From the NCBI RefSeq assembly GCF_021735925.1, contig NZ_WMEA01000001.1, positions 2,448,001 through 2,512,000 on the forward strand: a stretch of 64,000 bases of DNA. Reading direction: 5' to 3'. Origin of the DNA: Loktanella sp. M215. Lineage in GTDB: Bacteria > Pseudomonadota > Alphaproteobacteria > Rhodobacterales > Rhodobacteraceae. The notes under the pieces are model-generated. The model did not search any database, was not told where the DNA came from, and saw only the letters and a list, made by a program, of their open reading frames with translations. The position numbers were made by a program, and so were the translations under genes. Of this stretch, positions 50,372-60,453 are shown piece after piece (position 1 is the first letter of the stretch; each line of letters begins with the position of its first letter).

Positions 50372-52045
50372 ATGGCATTTTTCAAGGGCGCGGTCTGGGG
50401 CGTGGTGGTCGGTGGCGTGGGCGTTGTCGGTGCGTCGCTGATCGCCCCGCAACCGGCGGGCAACACGCCGCCGGCTGCGGCGCAGATCGCGGCCCCCGCA
50501 GCCCCTGAATCTCCGTCGCCAGAGGCTGGGGCGCTTGAGTCTGGGGCGGCAGAGCTGCAGGCCGCAGCGCCGACCCTGCCGCCAGCGCCCGCGGCGGAGA
50601 CGTCTGCAGACGAGCCGCCAGCGGCCCCCGAGCCGTCGCCCACGATGGCGCCGGCGACCGCGATGCCGGAACCGGCGGCGCAAACGGCGGCAGAACAGCC
50701 GGACACCGCCCCCGCCGCCCGTCCCAGCGCGGATGTGTCCCCGAAGGAACCTGCGACGCCCGCCGACACGGGGCTGACGCAGATCGCGCCTGCGGCGGAT
50801 GCGCCCGTCCTGCCCAGCCTGCAAAGCCGCGCCCCGCAGGTCCCCACGGCCGAGGCCGATATCGTCGTGCAGACCGCACCGCCCGCGCCGATTGCCGTGA
50901 CTCCGCCAGAGGCGGACAACCCGGCGGATGCAACAGTCACGACCGAGACTGCGGCACAGGTCGCGACTGTGACCGGTACGCCCGTCACGGTGCTGGATAA
51001 CGCCCCCGCGCCGCAGGGGGGAGAGACCGACCTGACGATAGGCGATCCGCTGCCCGAAACGCCGTTGCAGGACACCGCGCCGTTGACAGTGACCACGCCC
51101 GAGGCGGAGGTGGCCTTGGGCGGCACGGTTCCGCCAGTAGCCGGGTCCACTGCCGCGCCAACGGCCACCACAGAACCATCAGTGACATCTGTGCCACCCG
51201 AAACCCCTGCGCCCGCACCGACGGACACCGTGCAAAAGCCGGCCGTGGTGTCGATCATCGACACGCCGTCCTCGGGCTTGCCGGGGTCCGGCAGCACGGC
51301 GATCGTGCGCCGTGACGCCCCCGACGTGGCAGAGGCCGCGCCAGAGGCGCCCGCCCCGGTCGTCGATGACAGCACGCCGGCGCTGGTCCGCTACGGCGCG
51401 TTCTTTGCCAATCCCGAAGACTTGCCATTGCTGAGCGTCGTTCTGTACGACGACGGCACGATGGCGAACGGGGCGCGTGCGCTGTCCGACGTGCCCTTCC
51501 CGGTGACGGTCCTGCTGGATCCGCGCAGCGCCGACGCGGTGGAAGGGATGGATGCCTATGCCGCCGCCGGGATCGAGGTCGCCGCCCTCGCCGCCGTGCC
51601 GCAGGGTGCGACGGATACCGACGTCGAGGTCGCGATGGAGGGGACCTTCGATGCGCTGCCGCGGGCGGTGGCGCTGGTCGATGCGGGATTGGGTGACATG
51701 AACGCTGGGCGGGAGGTCACCCAACGGGTGATCGGCGACCTCGCTGCGGCGGGGCGCGGACTGCTGGTGCCGGATCAGGGGCTGAACGGCGCATTGCGTG
51801 CCGCGGCGGCGGCGGATGTGCCGGCGCTGACCATCTACCGCGACCTTGATGCCGAAGGGCAGGATGCGCGGGTCATCCGCCGCTTTATCGATCAGGCGGC
51901 CTTCCGAGCGCGCCAGCAGCAGGGTGTGGTCCTGTTGGCGCGGGTGCGGCCAGAGACGATCTCTGCCCTGATCCTGTGGGGCGATGCCAACCGGGCGGGG
52001 CAGGTGGCATTGGCCCCCCTGTCGGCCACGCTGCTGGCGCAGTAG
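50372..52045 (+). CDS. Anchored divergent polysaccharide deacetylase-like protein
   Basis: 557 aa: N-terminal membrane anchor (about 4-25), a very long Ala/Pro/Glu/Thr-rich linker to about 320, then a C-terminal domain resembling the YibQ/divergent polysaccharide deacetylase family (LPLLSVVLYDDG, FPVTVLLDP, QGLNGAL). The linker may span the periplasm like that of TonB. Typical catalytic metal ligands are not obvious. Start ATG 50372 is the first that leads straight into the hydrophobic anchor. Confidence 0.75.
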   Translation: MAFFKGAVWGVVVGGVGVVGASLIAPQPAGNTPPAAAQIAAPAAPESPSPEAGALESGAAELQAAAPTLPPAPAAETSADEPPAAPEPSPTMAPATAMPEPAAQTAAEQPDTAPAARPSADVSPKEPATPADTGLTQIAPAADAPVLPSLQSRAPQVPTAEADIVVQTAPPAPIAVTPPEADNPADATVTTETAAQVATVTGTPVTVLDNAPAPQGGETDLTIGDPLPETPLQDTAPLTVTTPEAEVALGGTVPPVAGSTAAPTATTEPSVTSVPPETPAPAPTDTVQKPAVVSIIDTPSSGLPGSGSTAIVRRDAPDVAEAAPEAPAPVVDDSTPALVRYGAFFANPEDLPLLSVVLYDDGTMANGARALSDVPFPVTVLLDPRSADAVEGMDAYAAAGIEVAALAAVPQGATDTDVEVAMEGTFDALPRAVALVDAGLGDMNAGREVTQRVIGDLAAAGRGLLVPDQGLNGALRAAAAADVPALTIYRDLDAEGQDARVIRRFIDQAAFRARQQQGVVLLARVRPETISALILWGDANRAGQVALAPLSATLLAQ

Positions 52046-52134
52046 CGCCGCACGGGTCGCGGCCGGCACATTCACGGCGTGCGACGTTTCGCGCGATCCG
52101 TGCTAGACTGGCGGCCTGGATAATGGAGGGCGCC

Positions 52135-52425
52135 ATGCATTTCATCACAATCACGACGTGGGAAGTTCCGAGCGGGACTGACTTTGACCTGACCCTGCGC
52201 GACGTTCGCGAAAAGCGGCTTCCTGCGTTGCAGGGCTTTGGCGCGACGCGGGTGACGGTTGTACGGACCAGCGACCGTACGGCCGCGATCATCGCGGAAT
52301 GGCCCGACAAATTTACCCGCGACACCGCAGAACTGAAGATCGACGAGGTGCGCCGCGTCGCGGCCAAGGAAGAACGTATCCGGCTGACCGGCGAGATGCG
52401 CGGCGAGATCGTCGCGGATCTGTGA
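52135..52425 (+). CDS. Small conserved-looking protein, unknown function
   Basis: 96 aa, soluble, alternating strands and helices (FITITTWEVPSGTDFDLT at the start). Could be a dimeric alpha-beta barrel like the antibiotic biosynthesis monooxygenase-like fold, but this is only an impression. The ATG at 52135 is preceded by GGAGGG at the right distance; ATG 52123 would overlap that ribosome site. Converges on trpE with 4 bases between. Confidence 0.6.
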   Translation: MHFITITTWEVPSGTDFDLTLRDVREKRLPALQGFGATRVTVVRTSDRTAAIIAEWPDKFTRDTAELKIDEVRRVAAKEERIRLTGEMRGEIVADL

Positions 52426-52429
52426 CCCG

Positions 52430-53938
52430 TCAGCGGTTGCCCTTGCCCGCGAACATGGCGGCATCGGCTGCTGCCTTGCGGATCGCGTTGGATTTGTGGA
52501 CCGTCTCCTGATACTCGGCCTCGGGGTCGCTGTCGTAGACGACGCCGCCACCGGCCTGGATGTACAGCTTTTCGTCCTTCACCACTGCCGTGCGCAGGGC
52601 GATGCACATGTCCATGTCGCCGTTGGCTGAAAAGTAGCCGCAGCCGCCGCCGTAGACGCCGCGCTTTTCCGGCTCCAGCTCGTCGATGATCTCCATCGCG
52701 CGGACCTTGGGCGCGCCGGAGACGGTGCCGGCGGGCATGCCCGCGAAGAAGGCCGACAGCGCGTCCTGATCGTCGGCCAATTCGCCCACGACGTTGGACA
52801 CGATGTGCATGACATGGCTGTAGCGTTCGACGATGAACTGCTCGGTCGGGCGGACGGTGCCGATCTTGGCGACCTTGCCGGTATCGTTGCGGCCCAGATC
52901 GAGCAGCATCAGGTGCTCTGCCAGTTCCTTCTGGTCGGCCAGCAGGTCGGCCTCGAGGGCGGCATCCTCGTCCGGCGTCGCACCGCGGGGCCGGGTGCCG
53001 GCGATTGGGCGGATCGTGACCTGGCTACCGAAGACACGCACGAGGATCTCGGGCGAGGCGCCGATCACCTGAAAGCCGCCGAAGTTGAAGTAGAACATGA
53101 AGGGCGAGGGGTTCGTGCGCCGCAACGACCGGTAAAGCGCGAAGGGCGGTTCAGGGAAATCCTGCGTCCAGCGCTGGCTGGGGACCACCTGAAAGATGTC
53201 GCCTGCCCGGATGTAGTCCTTGGCCGTCTCGACCGCCGCGAGGTAGGCGTCATGGCTGAAGTTCGACTGCGGGGCGGCGATGGGTGCCGGGTCCGCCAGC
53301 GCATGGGTTTGCGGCACGGACCGGTCGAGGGCGCGTTCGGCGTCGCGGACGCGTTCCGCCGCTTGGGCGTAGGCGGCCCGCGCCGACAGATCGCCACCGG
53401 CCCAGGCGGGGGCCACGAGGATCACGTCGCCCTTGACCCCGTCCAGCACCGCCACGACCGAAGGGCGCAGCATCACCGCGTCGGGCAGGCCCAGCGGGTC
53501 GGGGTTCACGTCGGGCAGGCGTTCGACCAGCCGGATCATGTCATAGCCGAGGTAGCCGAAGAGACCCGCGCTGGCCGCCGGCAGATCGGCGGGCAGGCTG
53601 ATGCGGCTTTCCGCGACCAATCCGCGCAGGGCGGTCAGGGGATCGGCGTCGTTCGGGGTCCAGGCATCGGCGTCGTAGCGGGCGGCGCGGTTGGTGCGGC
53701 TGGTGGTGCCGTGGCAATCCCAGATCAGGTCGGGGTTCATGCCGATGATGGAATAGCGGCCACGGACCTCTCCGCCTGTGACGCTTTCCAGCATGAAGGT
53801 GTTCAGGCCCGCGTCGCCCAGTTTCAGCATCAGCGACACGGGCGTGTCCAGATCGGCGGCCAGCCGGGTCCAGACGACCTGATTCTCGCCCTTGTCATAG
53901 CCTGCGGCAAAGGTGTCGAAATCGGGCAAAAGCGCCAT
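52430..53938 (-). CDS. trpE: Anthranilate synthase component I
   Basis: 502 aa chorismate-utilising enzyme; converts chorismate and ammonia to anthranilate. Motifs RPIAGTRPRG, DLGRNDTGKV and GTVSGAPKVRAMEII. Only 19 bases follow the upstream PpiD-like gene, so it is likely in that transcript rather than behind its own leader; no attenuator is present in that gap. Confidence 0.96.
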   Translation of the reverse strand: MALLPDFDTFAAGYDKGENQVVWTRLAADLDTPVSLMLKLGDAGLNTFMLESVTGGEVRGRYSIIGMNPDLIWDCHGTTSRTNRAARYDADAWTPNDADPLTALRGLVAESRISLPADLPAASAGLFGYLGYDMIRLVERLPDVNPDPLGLPDAVMLRPSVVAVLDGVKGDVILVAPAWAGGDLSARAAYAQAAERVRDAERALDRSVPQTHALADPAPIAAPQSNFSHDAYLAAVETAKDYIRAGDIFQVVPSQRWTQDFPEPPFALYRSLRRTNPSPFMFYFNFGGFQVIGASPEILVRVFGSQVTIRPIAGTRPRGATPDEDAALEADLLADQKELAEHLMLLDLGRNDTGKVAKIGTVRPTEQFIVERYSHVMHIVSNVVGELADDQDALSAFFAGMPAGTVSGAPKVRAMEIIDELEPEKRGVYGGGCGYFSANGDMDMCIALRTAVVKDEKLYIQAGGGVVYDSDPEAEYQETVHKSNAIRKAAADAAMFAGKGNR

Positions 53939-53957
53939 GGCGGGCCGTCCTTTGGGG

Positions 53958-55799
53958 TTATTGAAGCTGGGCGTTGACCGCGTTGACCGCCGACTGGTCG
54001 ATCACGACATCGGTGCGCGCGCGCACGGCCTCGGCGTAGGCGGTATAGATGTCCTGCGCGATCCCGGCAGAGGCCTGTTGCGTGATGTCCGCGGCCTGCG
54101 CCGTCATCCGCTCGGACGCAAGGTCAGCGGGCGTCACGGCGTTCAGGCGCACGATGATGGCACCGGTGTCCGTCGGGAGGGCGCGCGTCTCGCCGGGCTG
54201 CATGTCAAAGACCGTGGTCATGAAATCCGCAGGCGTGTCGGCCACGAAGCTGCCACGCGTCAGGTTGGCACTGGGCGTCGGTGTCAGGCCCAGCGTGGCA
54301 AGGTCGGTCTCGGGGGTGATGGTGGTTGCGATCTCCTCGGCGCGGGTCAGGATGGCGGTCTTCTCGGCGGCGGCGCGCCATGCGGCCTCCAGCCGGTCGC
54401 GGACCTGATCGAGAGGTGCGACCGCGGGCGGCGTCACGCTGTCCAGACGCAGGGCAAAGATGCCGCCGTCGTCAAGGTTGACCAGCGCCGGATAGGCGCC
54501 TTCGGTCGCGGCGGCGGCAGCGGTGCGGAATGCCTCGTAGGCGGCGGGGCCATCGGTGCTGGCGGCGGTGAAGTCCATTGTGCCGAGTTCCAGATCGGTC
54601 CGGTCGGCCAGATCCTCCAGCGTGGCGCCACCGGCGATCAGGTCGTTGATCGTCTCGGCGTCGGTTTGGATCACGCGGCGCGCCTGCGTCGTGGCCAGTT
54701 CGTCGCGCAGTTCCGGGGCGGCTTCTTCGAAGGGCGTTTCTTCAGCCGCAAGGACGGCGTTCACGCGAAAGAGGGCCGGGCCCAGGTCGCTGTCGAGCGG
54801 GCCGACAGTATCGCCGGTCGCGGCGGCAAAGACGGTCTCTCCTGCCGCACCCAGATCGCCGATCGCCACGTCGCCCAGATCGACGTCGGCCATGGCAAGG
54901 CCGCGCGCGGCCACCAGATCGTCGAAGGTCGTGGTGCCGGCATCCAGTTCAGCCTTGGCGGCGGTCGCATCCTCTGCCGTGGCAAAGACGAGGCGTTCGA
55001 CAAGACGGCGTTCCGGCTGGCGGAAGGTGTCGATCCGCTGGTCATACAAGTCCTGCACCTGCGCATCTTCCACGGTGACCTTATCGGCCAGCATGGCGGG
55101 GGTCAGCAGGGCGTAGGTGATCTTGCGCACCTCGGGGTCGGTGAACATGTCGGGGTTGGCGTCATAGAAGGTCTGCAGGTCCGCGTCGGTCGGACCGGGC
55201 ACCGGCGTTGTCAGCTGCGCGGCCGTGACGGGCGCGGTGACGATGTCGCGGGTCTCGCCCAGGAATGTCGCGATGGTGTCGGCATAGGCGGGGGCTGCCG
55301 GGATGCCGCCGACCACGGCGCCCTGCAGCAGGGTGCGGGTCATGTCGTCGCGGATGCCGGTCTCGTAGGCGGCCTCTGTCAGGCCGACGCGGCGCAGCGC
55401 ACTGGCATAGGCGTCGCGGTCGAAGCTGCCGGACAGGGACTGGAACGCGGGGTTGCGCAGCACTTCGGCGCGGACGCGTGCGTCGCCGACGGACAGGCCC
55501 AACTGGGCTGCCTCGTTATCGAGGGTGCGTTGGGTGACGACCTGGGCCAGGACGCTGCGGTCAAGGCCCATGGACTGCGCCTGCTGAAATGTGACGCGGG
55601 TGCCGACCTGCGCCTCGAGGCTGCGCAACTGCTCGTTCAGGGCGGACTGGTACGATGCGATCGAGATGTCCTTGGACCCCGCCGTGCCGATGGTCTGGAC
55701 AGAGCCGTTGAAGCCCCCGGTGCCGAACCCCAGCAGGCCGCCGACGATCAGGATCATCACGATCCAGACGGCAATCGGTGTACGCTTCTTTTCAGCCAT
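53958..55799 (-). CDS. PpiD/SurA-like periplasmic peptidyl-prolyl isomerase
   Basis: 613 aa: one N-terminal inner-membrane anchor (about 10-30), a SurA-type N-terminal chaperone domain, a parvulin-like middle part (about 240-330) and a helical C-terminal part. Assists folding of exported proteins. The parvulin domain appears divergent, so isomerase activity is uncertain. Start 55799 (MAEKKRTPIAVW); a longer open frame upstream lies in the aminotransferase. Confidence 0.85.
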   Translation of the reverse strand: MAEKKRTPIAVWIVMILIVGGLLGFGTGGFNGSVQTIGTAGSKDISIASYQSALNEQLRSLEAQVGTRVTFQQAQSMGLDRSVLAQVVTQRTLDNEAAQLGLSVGDARVRAEVLRNPAFQSLSGSFDRDAYASALRRVGLTEAAYETGIRDDMTRTLLQGAVVGGIPAAPAYADTIATFLGETRDIVTAPVTAAQLTTPVPGPTDADLQTFYDANPDMFTDPEVRKITYALLTPAMLADKVTVEDAQVQDLYDQRIDTFRQPERRLVERLVFATAEDATAAKAELDAGTTTFDDLVAARGLAMADVDLGDVAIGDLGAAGETVFAAATGDTVGPLDSDLGPALFRVNAVLAAEETPFEEAAPELRDELATTQARRVIQTDAETINDLIAGGATLEDLADRTDLELGTMDFTAASTDGPAAYEAFRTAAAAATEGAYPALVNLDDGGIFALRLDSVTPPAVAPLDQVRDRLEAAWRAAAEKTAILTRAEEIATTITPETDLATLGLTPTPSANLTRGSFVADTPADFMTTVFDMQPGETRALPTDTGAIIVRLNAVTPADLASERMTAQAADITQQASAGIAQDIYTAYAEAVRARTDVVIDQSAVNAVNAQLQ

Positions 55800-55866
55800 G
55801 ACCTGCGGGCCCCCCGTGGTTGATACGTCGCGACTGCATAAGTGGCCGCCCGCCCGCGTGCAAGGG

Positions 55867-57042
55867 TCAGGGGGCGTAAGCCGCCAGACGGGCAAACAAT
55901 TCGGCGATACCGGCCCGGTCGATATTGGCGAAGGCGATCCGCAGCTCCCTCTGGCCGGCCGGGTCCGACGCGGGACGGAACATCGTGCCGGGGAGGCACA
56001 GAATGCCCGCGCCCGCGACCAGCGCCTGCGCCAGCTTGTCCGAGGGCATGTCGAAAGGGTGTTCCAGATAGGCGAAATAGGCGCCGCAGCCCGCCAGCCG
56101 CCAGCCCCGGTCGGCCAGTTGCGCAAAGTGGTCGGTGATCGCGGCGCGGCGGTCGAGGATCTCGGCCCGTTCGCCCGCGAGCCACTGGTCGAGGTTGCGC
56201 ATGCCCCAGAGGGCGGCGCGCTGGCCCAGCTGGTTGGGGCAGATCGCGACCGTGTCGAGGAACTTCTCGACTTCGGCCAGACGCGCGGCGCTTGCGGTGA
56301 TCGCACCCACCCGGTGGCCGGTCAGGCGGTAGGCCTTGGAGAAGCTGTAAAGCTGGATCAGCGTGTCGTCCCAGTCAGGATCGGTGAACAGGTCGTGTGC
56401 CGCACCGGTGCGGCTGTCGAAGTCGCGATAGGTCTCGTCCACGATCAGCGCGATGCCGCGGGCGCGGCACAGATCGCGGAAGGCGGTCAGGGTGGCAGCC
56501 GGATATTCCACACCGCCGGGATTGTTGGGGCTGACGATGGCGATGGCGCGCGTGCGGTCGGTGATCAGAGCCGCCGCATCCGCCGCGTCCGGGATCAGCC
56601 CTGCGCCGGTCTGCAGCGGCACCGTGACCACGCCCGACATATCCAGCCACATGGCGTGGTTGAAGTAGTAGGGCACCGGCAGGATGACCTCGTCCCCTTC
56701 ACCGCAGAGCGTGGCGATGGCGGCGGCGAAGGCCTGGTTGCAGCCCGATGTGATCGCGACCTGACCCGGCCGGACGTCACCGCCGTAGGCCTGCGACCAT
56801 CGGTCGGCCACGGCAGCGCGCAGATCCGGCAGGCCCAGAACCGGACCATACAGGTGCGCCGCCGGATCGGTCAGCACGATCTGGGCCATCGCCTCCAGCA
56901 TGGGGGCGGGGGGCGCATCGACGGGTGCGGCCTGAGAGACATTCAGAAGCGGCCTGTCGGCCGGATGCGACACGCCGTCCAGCCAGCGCCGCGCCTCCAT
57001 GACGGGGGGGGCGAAGGTGGTGGCGGTGCGGGGGATGCTCAT
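55867..57042 (-). CDS. Class I/II aminotransferase
   Basis: 391 aa fold-type I PLP enzyme. PLP Lys in LYSFSKAYRLTGHRVGA, cofactor pocket GCNQAFAAA and SPNNPGG, and the C-terminal Arg region. Probably an aspartate or aromatic aminotransferase of the I-beta group; substrate not determined. Preceded by a family-specific intergenic repeat at 57070-57103. Confidence 0.88.
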   Translation of the reverse strand: MSIPRTATTFAPPVMEARRWLDGVSHPADRPLLNVSQAAPVDAPPAPMLEAMAQIVLTDPAAHLYGPVLGLPDLRAAVADRWSQAYGGDVRPGQVAITSGCNQAFAAAIATLCGEGDEVILPVPYYFNHAMWLDMSGVVTVPLQTGAGLIPDAADAAALITDRTRAIAIVSPNNPGGVEYPAATLTAFRDLCRARGIALIVDETYRDFDSRTGAAHDLFTDPDWDDTLIQLYSFSKAYRLTGHRVGAITASAARLAEVEKFLDTVAICPNQLGQRAALWGMRNLDQWLAGERAEILDRRAAITDHFAQLADRGWRLAGCGAYFAYLEHPFDMPSDKLAQALVAGAGILCLPGTMFRPASDPAGQRELRIAFANIDRAGIAELFARLAAYAP

Positions 57043-57069
57043 GATCTGTCCTTTGGGCCGGTGGCGGGT

Positions 57070-57103
57070 GCCGGAGCCTCCGGCGGGAGTATTTGCAAAA
57101 AAG
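57070..57103 (+). repeat. Rhodobacteraceae-type short intergenic repeat
   Basis: GCCGGAG-C-CTCCGGC hairpin followed by GGGAGTATTTGCAAAAAAG. Elements ending CCTCCGGCGGGAGTATTT are scattered through genomes of this family (from memory); only one copy is seen here. Role unknown, possibly a transcript-end element for the plus strand. Confidence 0.55.
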
Positions 57104-57168
57104 CGAGGACGACATGACGCCGCTGTCTGATCGCCACGTTACCGATGCCCCTGCCGAGGGCAAGGGCG

Positions 57169-57678
57169 TCAGGGCCGCCGGGTCAGGCGGTGTTCGAGGA
57201 TGACGATCGTGATGACGAAGACGTCGATGGCGGTCAGCACCAGCAGGGCCGGGTCGAAGGTGTGCAGGTATTCCCAGGTCTGGTAGACGACGAAGGCCAT
57301 CAGGGTCGCGAGGGAAAACGGATAGGCGATCCGCGATTTCATCAGCAGGGCGGTCACGACGATGAAGTGGATTGCGCCGTGGCCCAGCAGGTAGATGATG
57401 TAGAAGTGCTCTCCGGCCGGGTTGATCGTTGCAGCCCACTGCATGACGGCGCGGGCGAAGCGGTCGGTCGGGTCCTGTGCCAACTCGCTGCGGGTCAGCG
57501 CATCCGCCGTCGCGCGGATCGTGTCGCCGGGCATGACCAACAGGAACAGACCGCCCAGCACCTGCACGATGCCGAGGGCGGCCTTGCCCAGCAGGGACAG
57601 GCGGAAGGCCCATTCGATGAGCCAGTCGTGCCGGGAGGGGGTCACCGGGTCAGTCTTTGCCGCGGTAGGGCTCGACAT
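57169..57678 (-). CDS. DUF2127 membrane protein
   Basis: 169 aa with four hydrophobic spans and the DUF2127 pattern [28 protein letters not shown] ([15 protein letters not shown]), and [17 protein letters not shown]. Function unknown. Starts 29 bases inside the 3' end of gpt, implying co-translation with it. Confidence 0.8.
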   Translation of the reverse strand: MSSPTAAKTDPVTPSRHDWLIEWAFRLSLLGKAALGIVQVLGGLFLLVMPGDTIRATADALTRSELAQDPTDRFARAVMQWAATINPAGEHFYIIYLLGHGAIHFIVVTALLMKSRIAYPFSLATLMAFVVYQTWEYLHTFDPALLVLTAIDVFVITIVILEHRLTRRP

Positions 57679-58180
57679 ATTGCAGGGCCATGTCCCAGGG
57701 GAAGAAGATCCAGGTGTCCTGGCTGACTTCGGTGATGAAGGTGTCGACCTGCGGACGGCCCTTGGGCTTGGCGTAGACCGTTGCGAAATGGGCCTGCGGA
57801 TAGAGGGCGCGGACGACTTCGAGCGTGCGGCCCGAGTCCACCAGGTCATCGACGATCAGGATGCCGGTGCCGTCGCCCATCATGGCGGCGTCGGGGGATT
57901 TCAGGACCTTGGCATCCGATTGCTGCTGGTGGTCGTAGGACTTGATGCTGATCGTGTCGACTGTGCGGATGTCGAGTTCGCGCGCCACGATCATCGCGGG
58001 GGCCATGCCGCCGCGGGTGATGGCCACGACCGCGCGCCAAGCGCCATCGTCGGGACCGTGACCGTCCAGCCGCCAGGCCAGCGCGCGGCTGTCGCGGTGG
58101 ATCTGGTCCCAGCTGATGTGAAAGCCCTTTTCGTGGGGCAGGCGGCTGGGGTCTTTCCTGGGGATATTGGCGATGGGCAT
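57650..58180 (-). CDS. gpt: Xanthine-guanine phosphoribosyltransferase
   Basis: 176 aa; salvages xanthine and guanine with PRPP. PRPP loop [17 protein letters not shown], base-recognition tail [25 protein letters not shown] 58180 ([11 protein letters not shown]) is the conserved start; an ATG five codons upstream overlaps the lysE stop. Confidence 0.93.
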   Translation of the reverse strand: MPIANIPRKDPSRLPHEKGFHISWDQIHRDSRALAWRLDGHGPDDGAWRAVVAITRGGMAPAMIVARELDIRTVDTISIKSYDHQQQSDAKVLKSPDAAMMGDGTGILIVDDLVDSGRTLEVVRALYPQAHFATVYAKPKGRPQVDTFITEVSQDTWIFFPWDMALQYVEPYRGKD

Positions 58181-58191
58181 GGCAGGGCCTT

Positions 58192-58809
58192 TCATGACGT
58201 CAGGGCGATCTTGAGGCCCAGCAGGGCGAGGAGCGTGCCGAAGCCCCGGTCGATCCAGGCCTTGGCACGGGCATAGGCGGCGCGGGGCCGGGGGAGGGAG
58301 AAGAGGCGGGCGACGACGAGATACCACAGCGTCTCGTTCACGAAGACGGCGAGCAGGATCGCGGCCTTCCAGCCGAGCGGTGTCGCGGTGGGCACAAGGT
58401 TCACGAAAACGGCGCCAAAGAAGACGGCGGGTTTCGGATTGCTTGCGAAGGTCAGGAAGCCGAACCGGATCGCCTGAAAGGCAGAGCGGGGGGCGGTTCC
58501 GGCCTGCGGCTGGGCCATTGGCGTCGCTGCGTGGCGCCACATCTGGACGGCGAGGTAGATCAGGAAGGCGGCGCCGATGAATTTCAGCGCGAGAAACAGC
58601 GGCGGCACCAGTTCGAAGACCAGCGCCAGACCTGCCATCGCTGCCGTGGCCCAGAGCAGCGCACCGCAGCCGAAGCCAAGCGCCAGTGCAGCGGCGACGC
58701 GGAACCCCTCGGACGCCGCAACCCGCAGGGCCACGACGAAGGACGGCCCCGGCGAGATCGCCGCTGCGAGGTGGATCAGTACGACCGACAGGAAGGCCGC
58801 AAGCGTCAT
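58192..58809 (-). CDS. LysE/RhtB family exporter
   Basis: 205 aa, six predicted spans. LysE signature [23 protein letters not shown] near the N-terminus and [12 protein letters not shown] in the middle. Exports amino acids or analogues; substrate unknown. Its start overlaps the fabI stop by 4 bases and it precedes gpt closely. Confidence 0.9.
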   Translation of the reverse strand: MTLAAFLSVVLIHLAAAISPGPSFVVALRVAASEGFRVAAALALGFGCGALLWATAAMAGLALVFELVPPLFLALKFIGAAFLIYLAVQMWRHAATPMAQPQAGTAPRSAFQAIRFGFLTFASNPKPAVFFGAVFVNLVPTATPLGWKAAILLAVFVNETLWYLVVARLFSLPRPRAAYARAKAWIDRGFGTLLALLGLKIALTS

Positions 58810-59612
58810 TCCTTGGTGACGTCCGGGGCATCGACGGCCTTCATGCCGACGACATGGTAGCCCGCGTCGACGTGTAGGACTTCACCTGTGACGGCGCTGC
58901 CCAGATCGGACAACAGGTAGAGGGCGGATTTGCCGACCTCTTCCTGTGTCACGGTGCGGCGGAGCGGTGCGTTGTATTCGTTCCACTTCATGATAAGGCG
59001 GAAATCGCCGATCCCGCTCGCGGCTAGCGTCTTGATCGTGCCCGCTGAAATGGCGTTTACGCGGATGCCGTCCTTGCCGAGGTCTTCTGCCATGTAGCGC
59101 ACGGAGGCCTCGAGTGCGGCCTTGGCGACGCCCATGACGTTGTAGTGCGGCATGACCTTTTCCGCGCCGTAGTAGGTCAGCGTCAGGGCCGATCCGCCGT
59201 CGGTCATCATCTCGGCCGCGCGCTTGACGACGGCGGTGAAGGAGAAGACGGAAATATCCATGGATGTCAGGAAATTCTGCCGCGAGGTGTCGACGTAGCG
59301 GCCGCGCAGCTCGTTCTTGTCGGAAAAGCCGATGGCGTGGACGATGAAATCCATCGTGCCCCAGGCGTCCTTGAGGCTGGCGAAGAGCGCGTCGATCGAG
59401 GCCTCGTCCCCCACATCGCAGGGCAGGACCAGCGTTGACCCGATCGAGGCCGCCAGCGGATCGACCCGTTTCTTCAGCGCATCGCCCTGATAAGAGAACG
59501 CCAGTTCCGCGCCCGCATCCGCCAGCGCCCGCGCGATTCCCCAGGCGATGGACTTGTCATTGGCCAGCCCCATGATGAGTCCGCGTTTTCCAGCCATCAA
59601 TTGCGACGTCAT
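58806..59612 (-). CDS. fabI: Enoyl-[acyl-carrier-protein] reductase (NADH)
   Basis: Last step of fatty-acid elongation. 268 aa SDR with [21 protein letters not shown] and the FabI active-site spacing Y...M...K in [12 protein letters not shown] second ATG five codons in (59597) is equally plausible as start. Divergent from pdxH across 140 bases. Confidence 0.96.
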   Translation of the reverse strand: MTSQLMAGKRGLIMGLANDKSIAWGIARALADAGAELAFSYQGDALKKRVDPLAASIGSTLVLPCDVGDEASIDALFASLKDAWGTMDFIVHAIGFSDKNELRGRYVDTSRQNFLTSMDISVFSFTAVVKRAAEMMTDGGSALTLTYYGAEKVMPHYNVMGVAKAALEASVRYMAEDLGKDGIRVNAISAGTIKTLAASGIGDFRLIMKWNEYNAPLRRTVTQEEVGKSALYLLSDLGSAVTGEVLHVDAGYHVVGMKAVDAPDVTKE

Positions 59613-59752
59613 CTTGATATGTCCTTGGGGTAAGCAACAGGGTTGACGCCGGGTTTAGGCGATGATCGGGCCTGCTTCAAGCGCCGCCGCACACGCACGG
59701 ACTTGTGAGGAGGCCTTCCATCCCGTAGAAGATGTGTAGAAAAGGCAATGAC

Positions 59753-60361
59753 ATGGTTGATAGAAACGGCATATTTGCGGGCGATGATCCCTTCGTGTTG
59801 GCGCGCGAATGGCTTCATCTTGCGCGCGGGTCCGAAATCAACGACCCGGATGCGGTGGCGCTGGCGACCGTTGATACGGATGGCATGCCGAATGTGCGGA
59901 TCGTGCTGCTGCGCCAGATCGAGGATGCGGGCTTCGTCTTCTTTACCAATTATGATAGTGCCAAGGGGCGTGAAATCGCGTCGTCCGGCAAAGCCGCCTT
60001 TGTCATGCACTGGAAGTCGCTGCGCCGTCAGATCCGGGTGCGCGGCACCGTCACGCGCGAGGACGGCCCGCAGGCGGATGCCTATTACGCCGGACGGGCG
60101 CTGGACAGCAGGCTTGGGGCCTGGGCCTCTGCGCAGTCCAATCCTCTGGCCAGCCGCACCGTTCTGATGGACAAGCTGGAACGGATGCGCGAGACTTTTG
60201 GCGACGCGCCTGACCGTCCGCCGTTTTGGGGCGGCTTCAGGATCGTACCGGAGGCCATCGAATTTTGGGCCGATGGTCCCAACCGGTTGCACGACCGCTT
60301 TCGCTGGACCCGCCATGCGGGCGAGGCGGTGGCGTGGGATATTACACGACTGTCACCTTAG
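59753..60361 (+). CDS. pdxH: Pyridoxamine 5'-phosphate oxidase
   Basis: FMN enzyme making pyridoxal phosphate. 202 aa with [23 protein letters not shown] (written here in part), [10 protein letters not shown] and the C-terminal RFRWTR. Start ATG 59753; the frame is open seven codons further up without similarity. PLP made here serves the aminotransferase and others. Confidence 0.95.
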   Translation: MVDRNGIFAGDDPFVLAREWLHLARGSEINDPDAVALATVDTDGMPNVRIVLLRQIEDAGFVFFTNYDSAKGREIASSGKAAFVMHWKSLRRQIRVRGTVTREDGPQADAYYAGRALDSRLGAWASAQSNPLASRTVLMDKLERMRETFGDAPDRPPFWGGFRIVPEAIEFWADGPNRLHDRFRWTRHAGEAVAWDITRLSP

Positions 60362-60453
60362 GACGCGCTGCCCTGGTCGCCCAAGGACGACCGGGTTGGA
60401 CATTTCAGGACGCCGGCCCTGCGTCGGCATTGCGCAAGAACGAGATTGAAGAC

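Noticed and set aside
53939..53957. trpE leader peptide or attenuator
   Set aside because: Only 19 bases separate trpE from the upstream gene, too short for either.
53913..55823. 636-codon plus-strand open frame over the PpiD-like gene
   Set aside because: Glycine/arginine-rich shadow with no family pattern.
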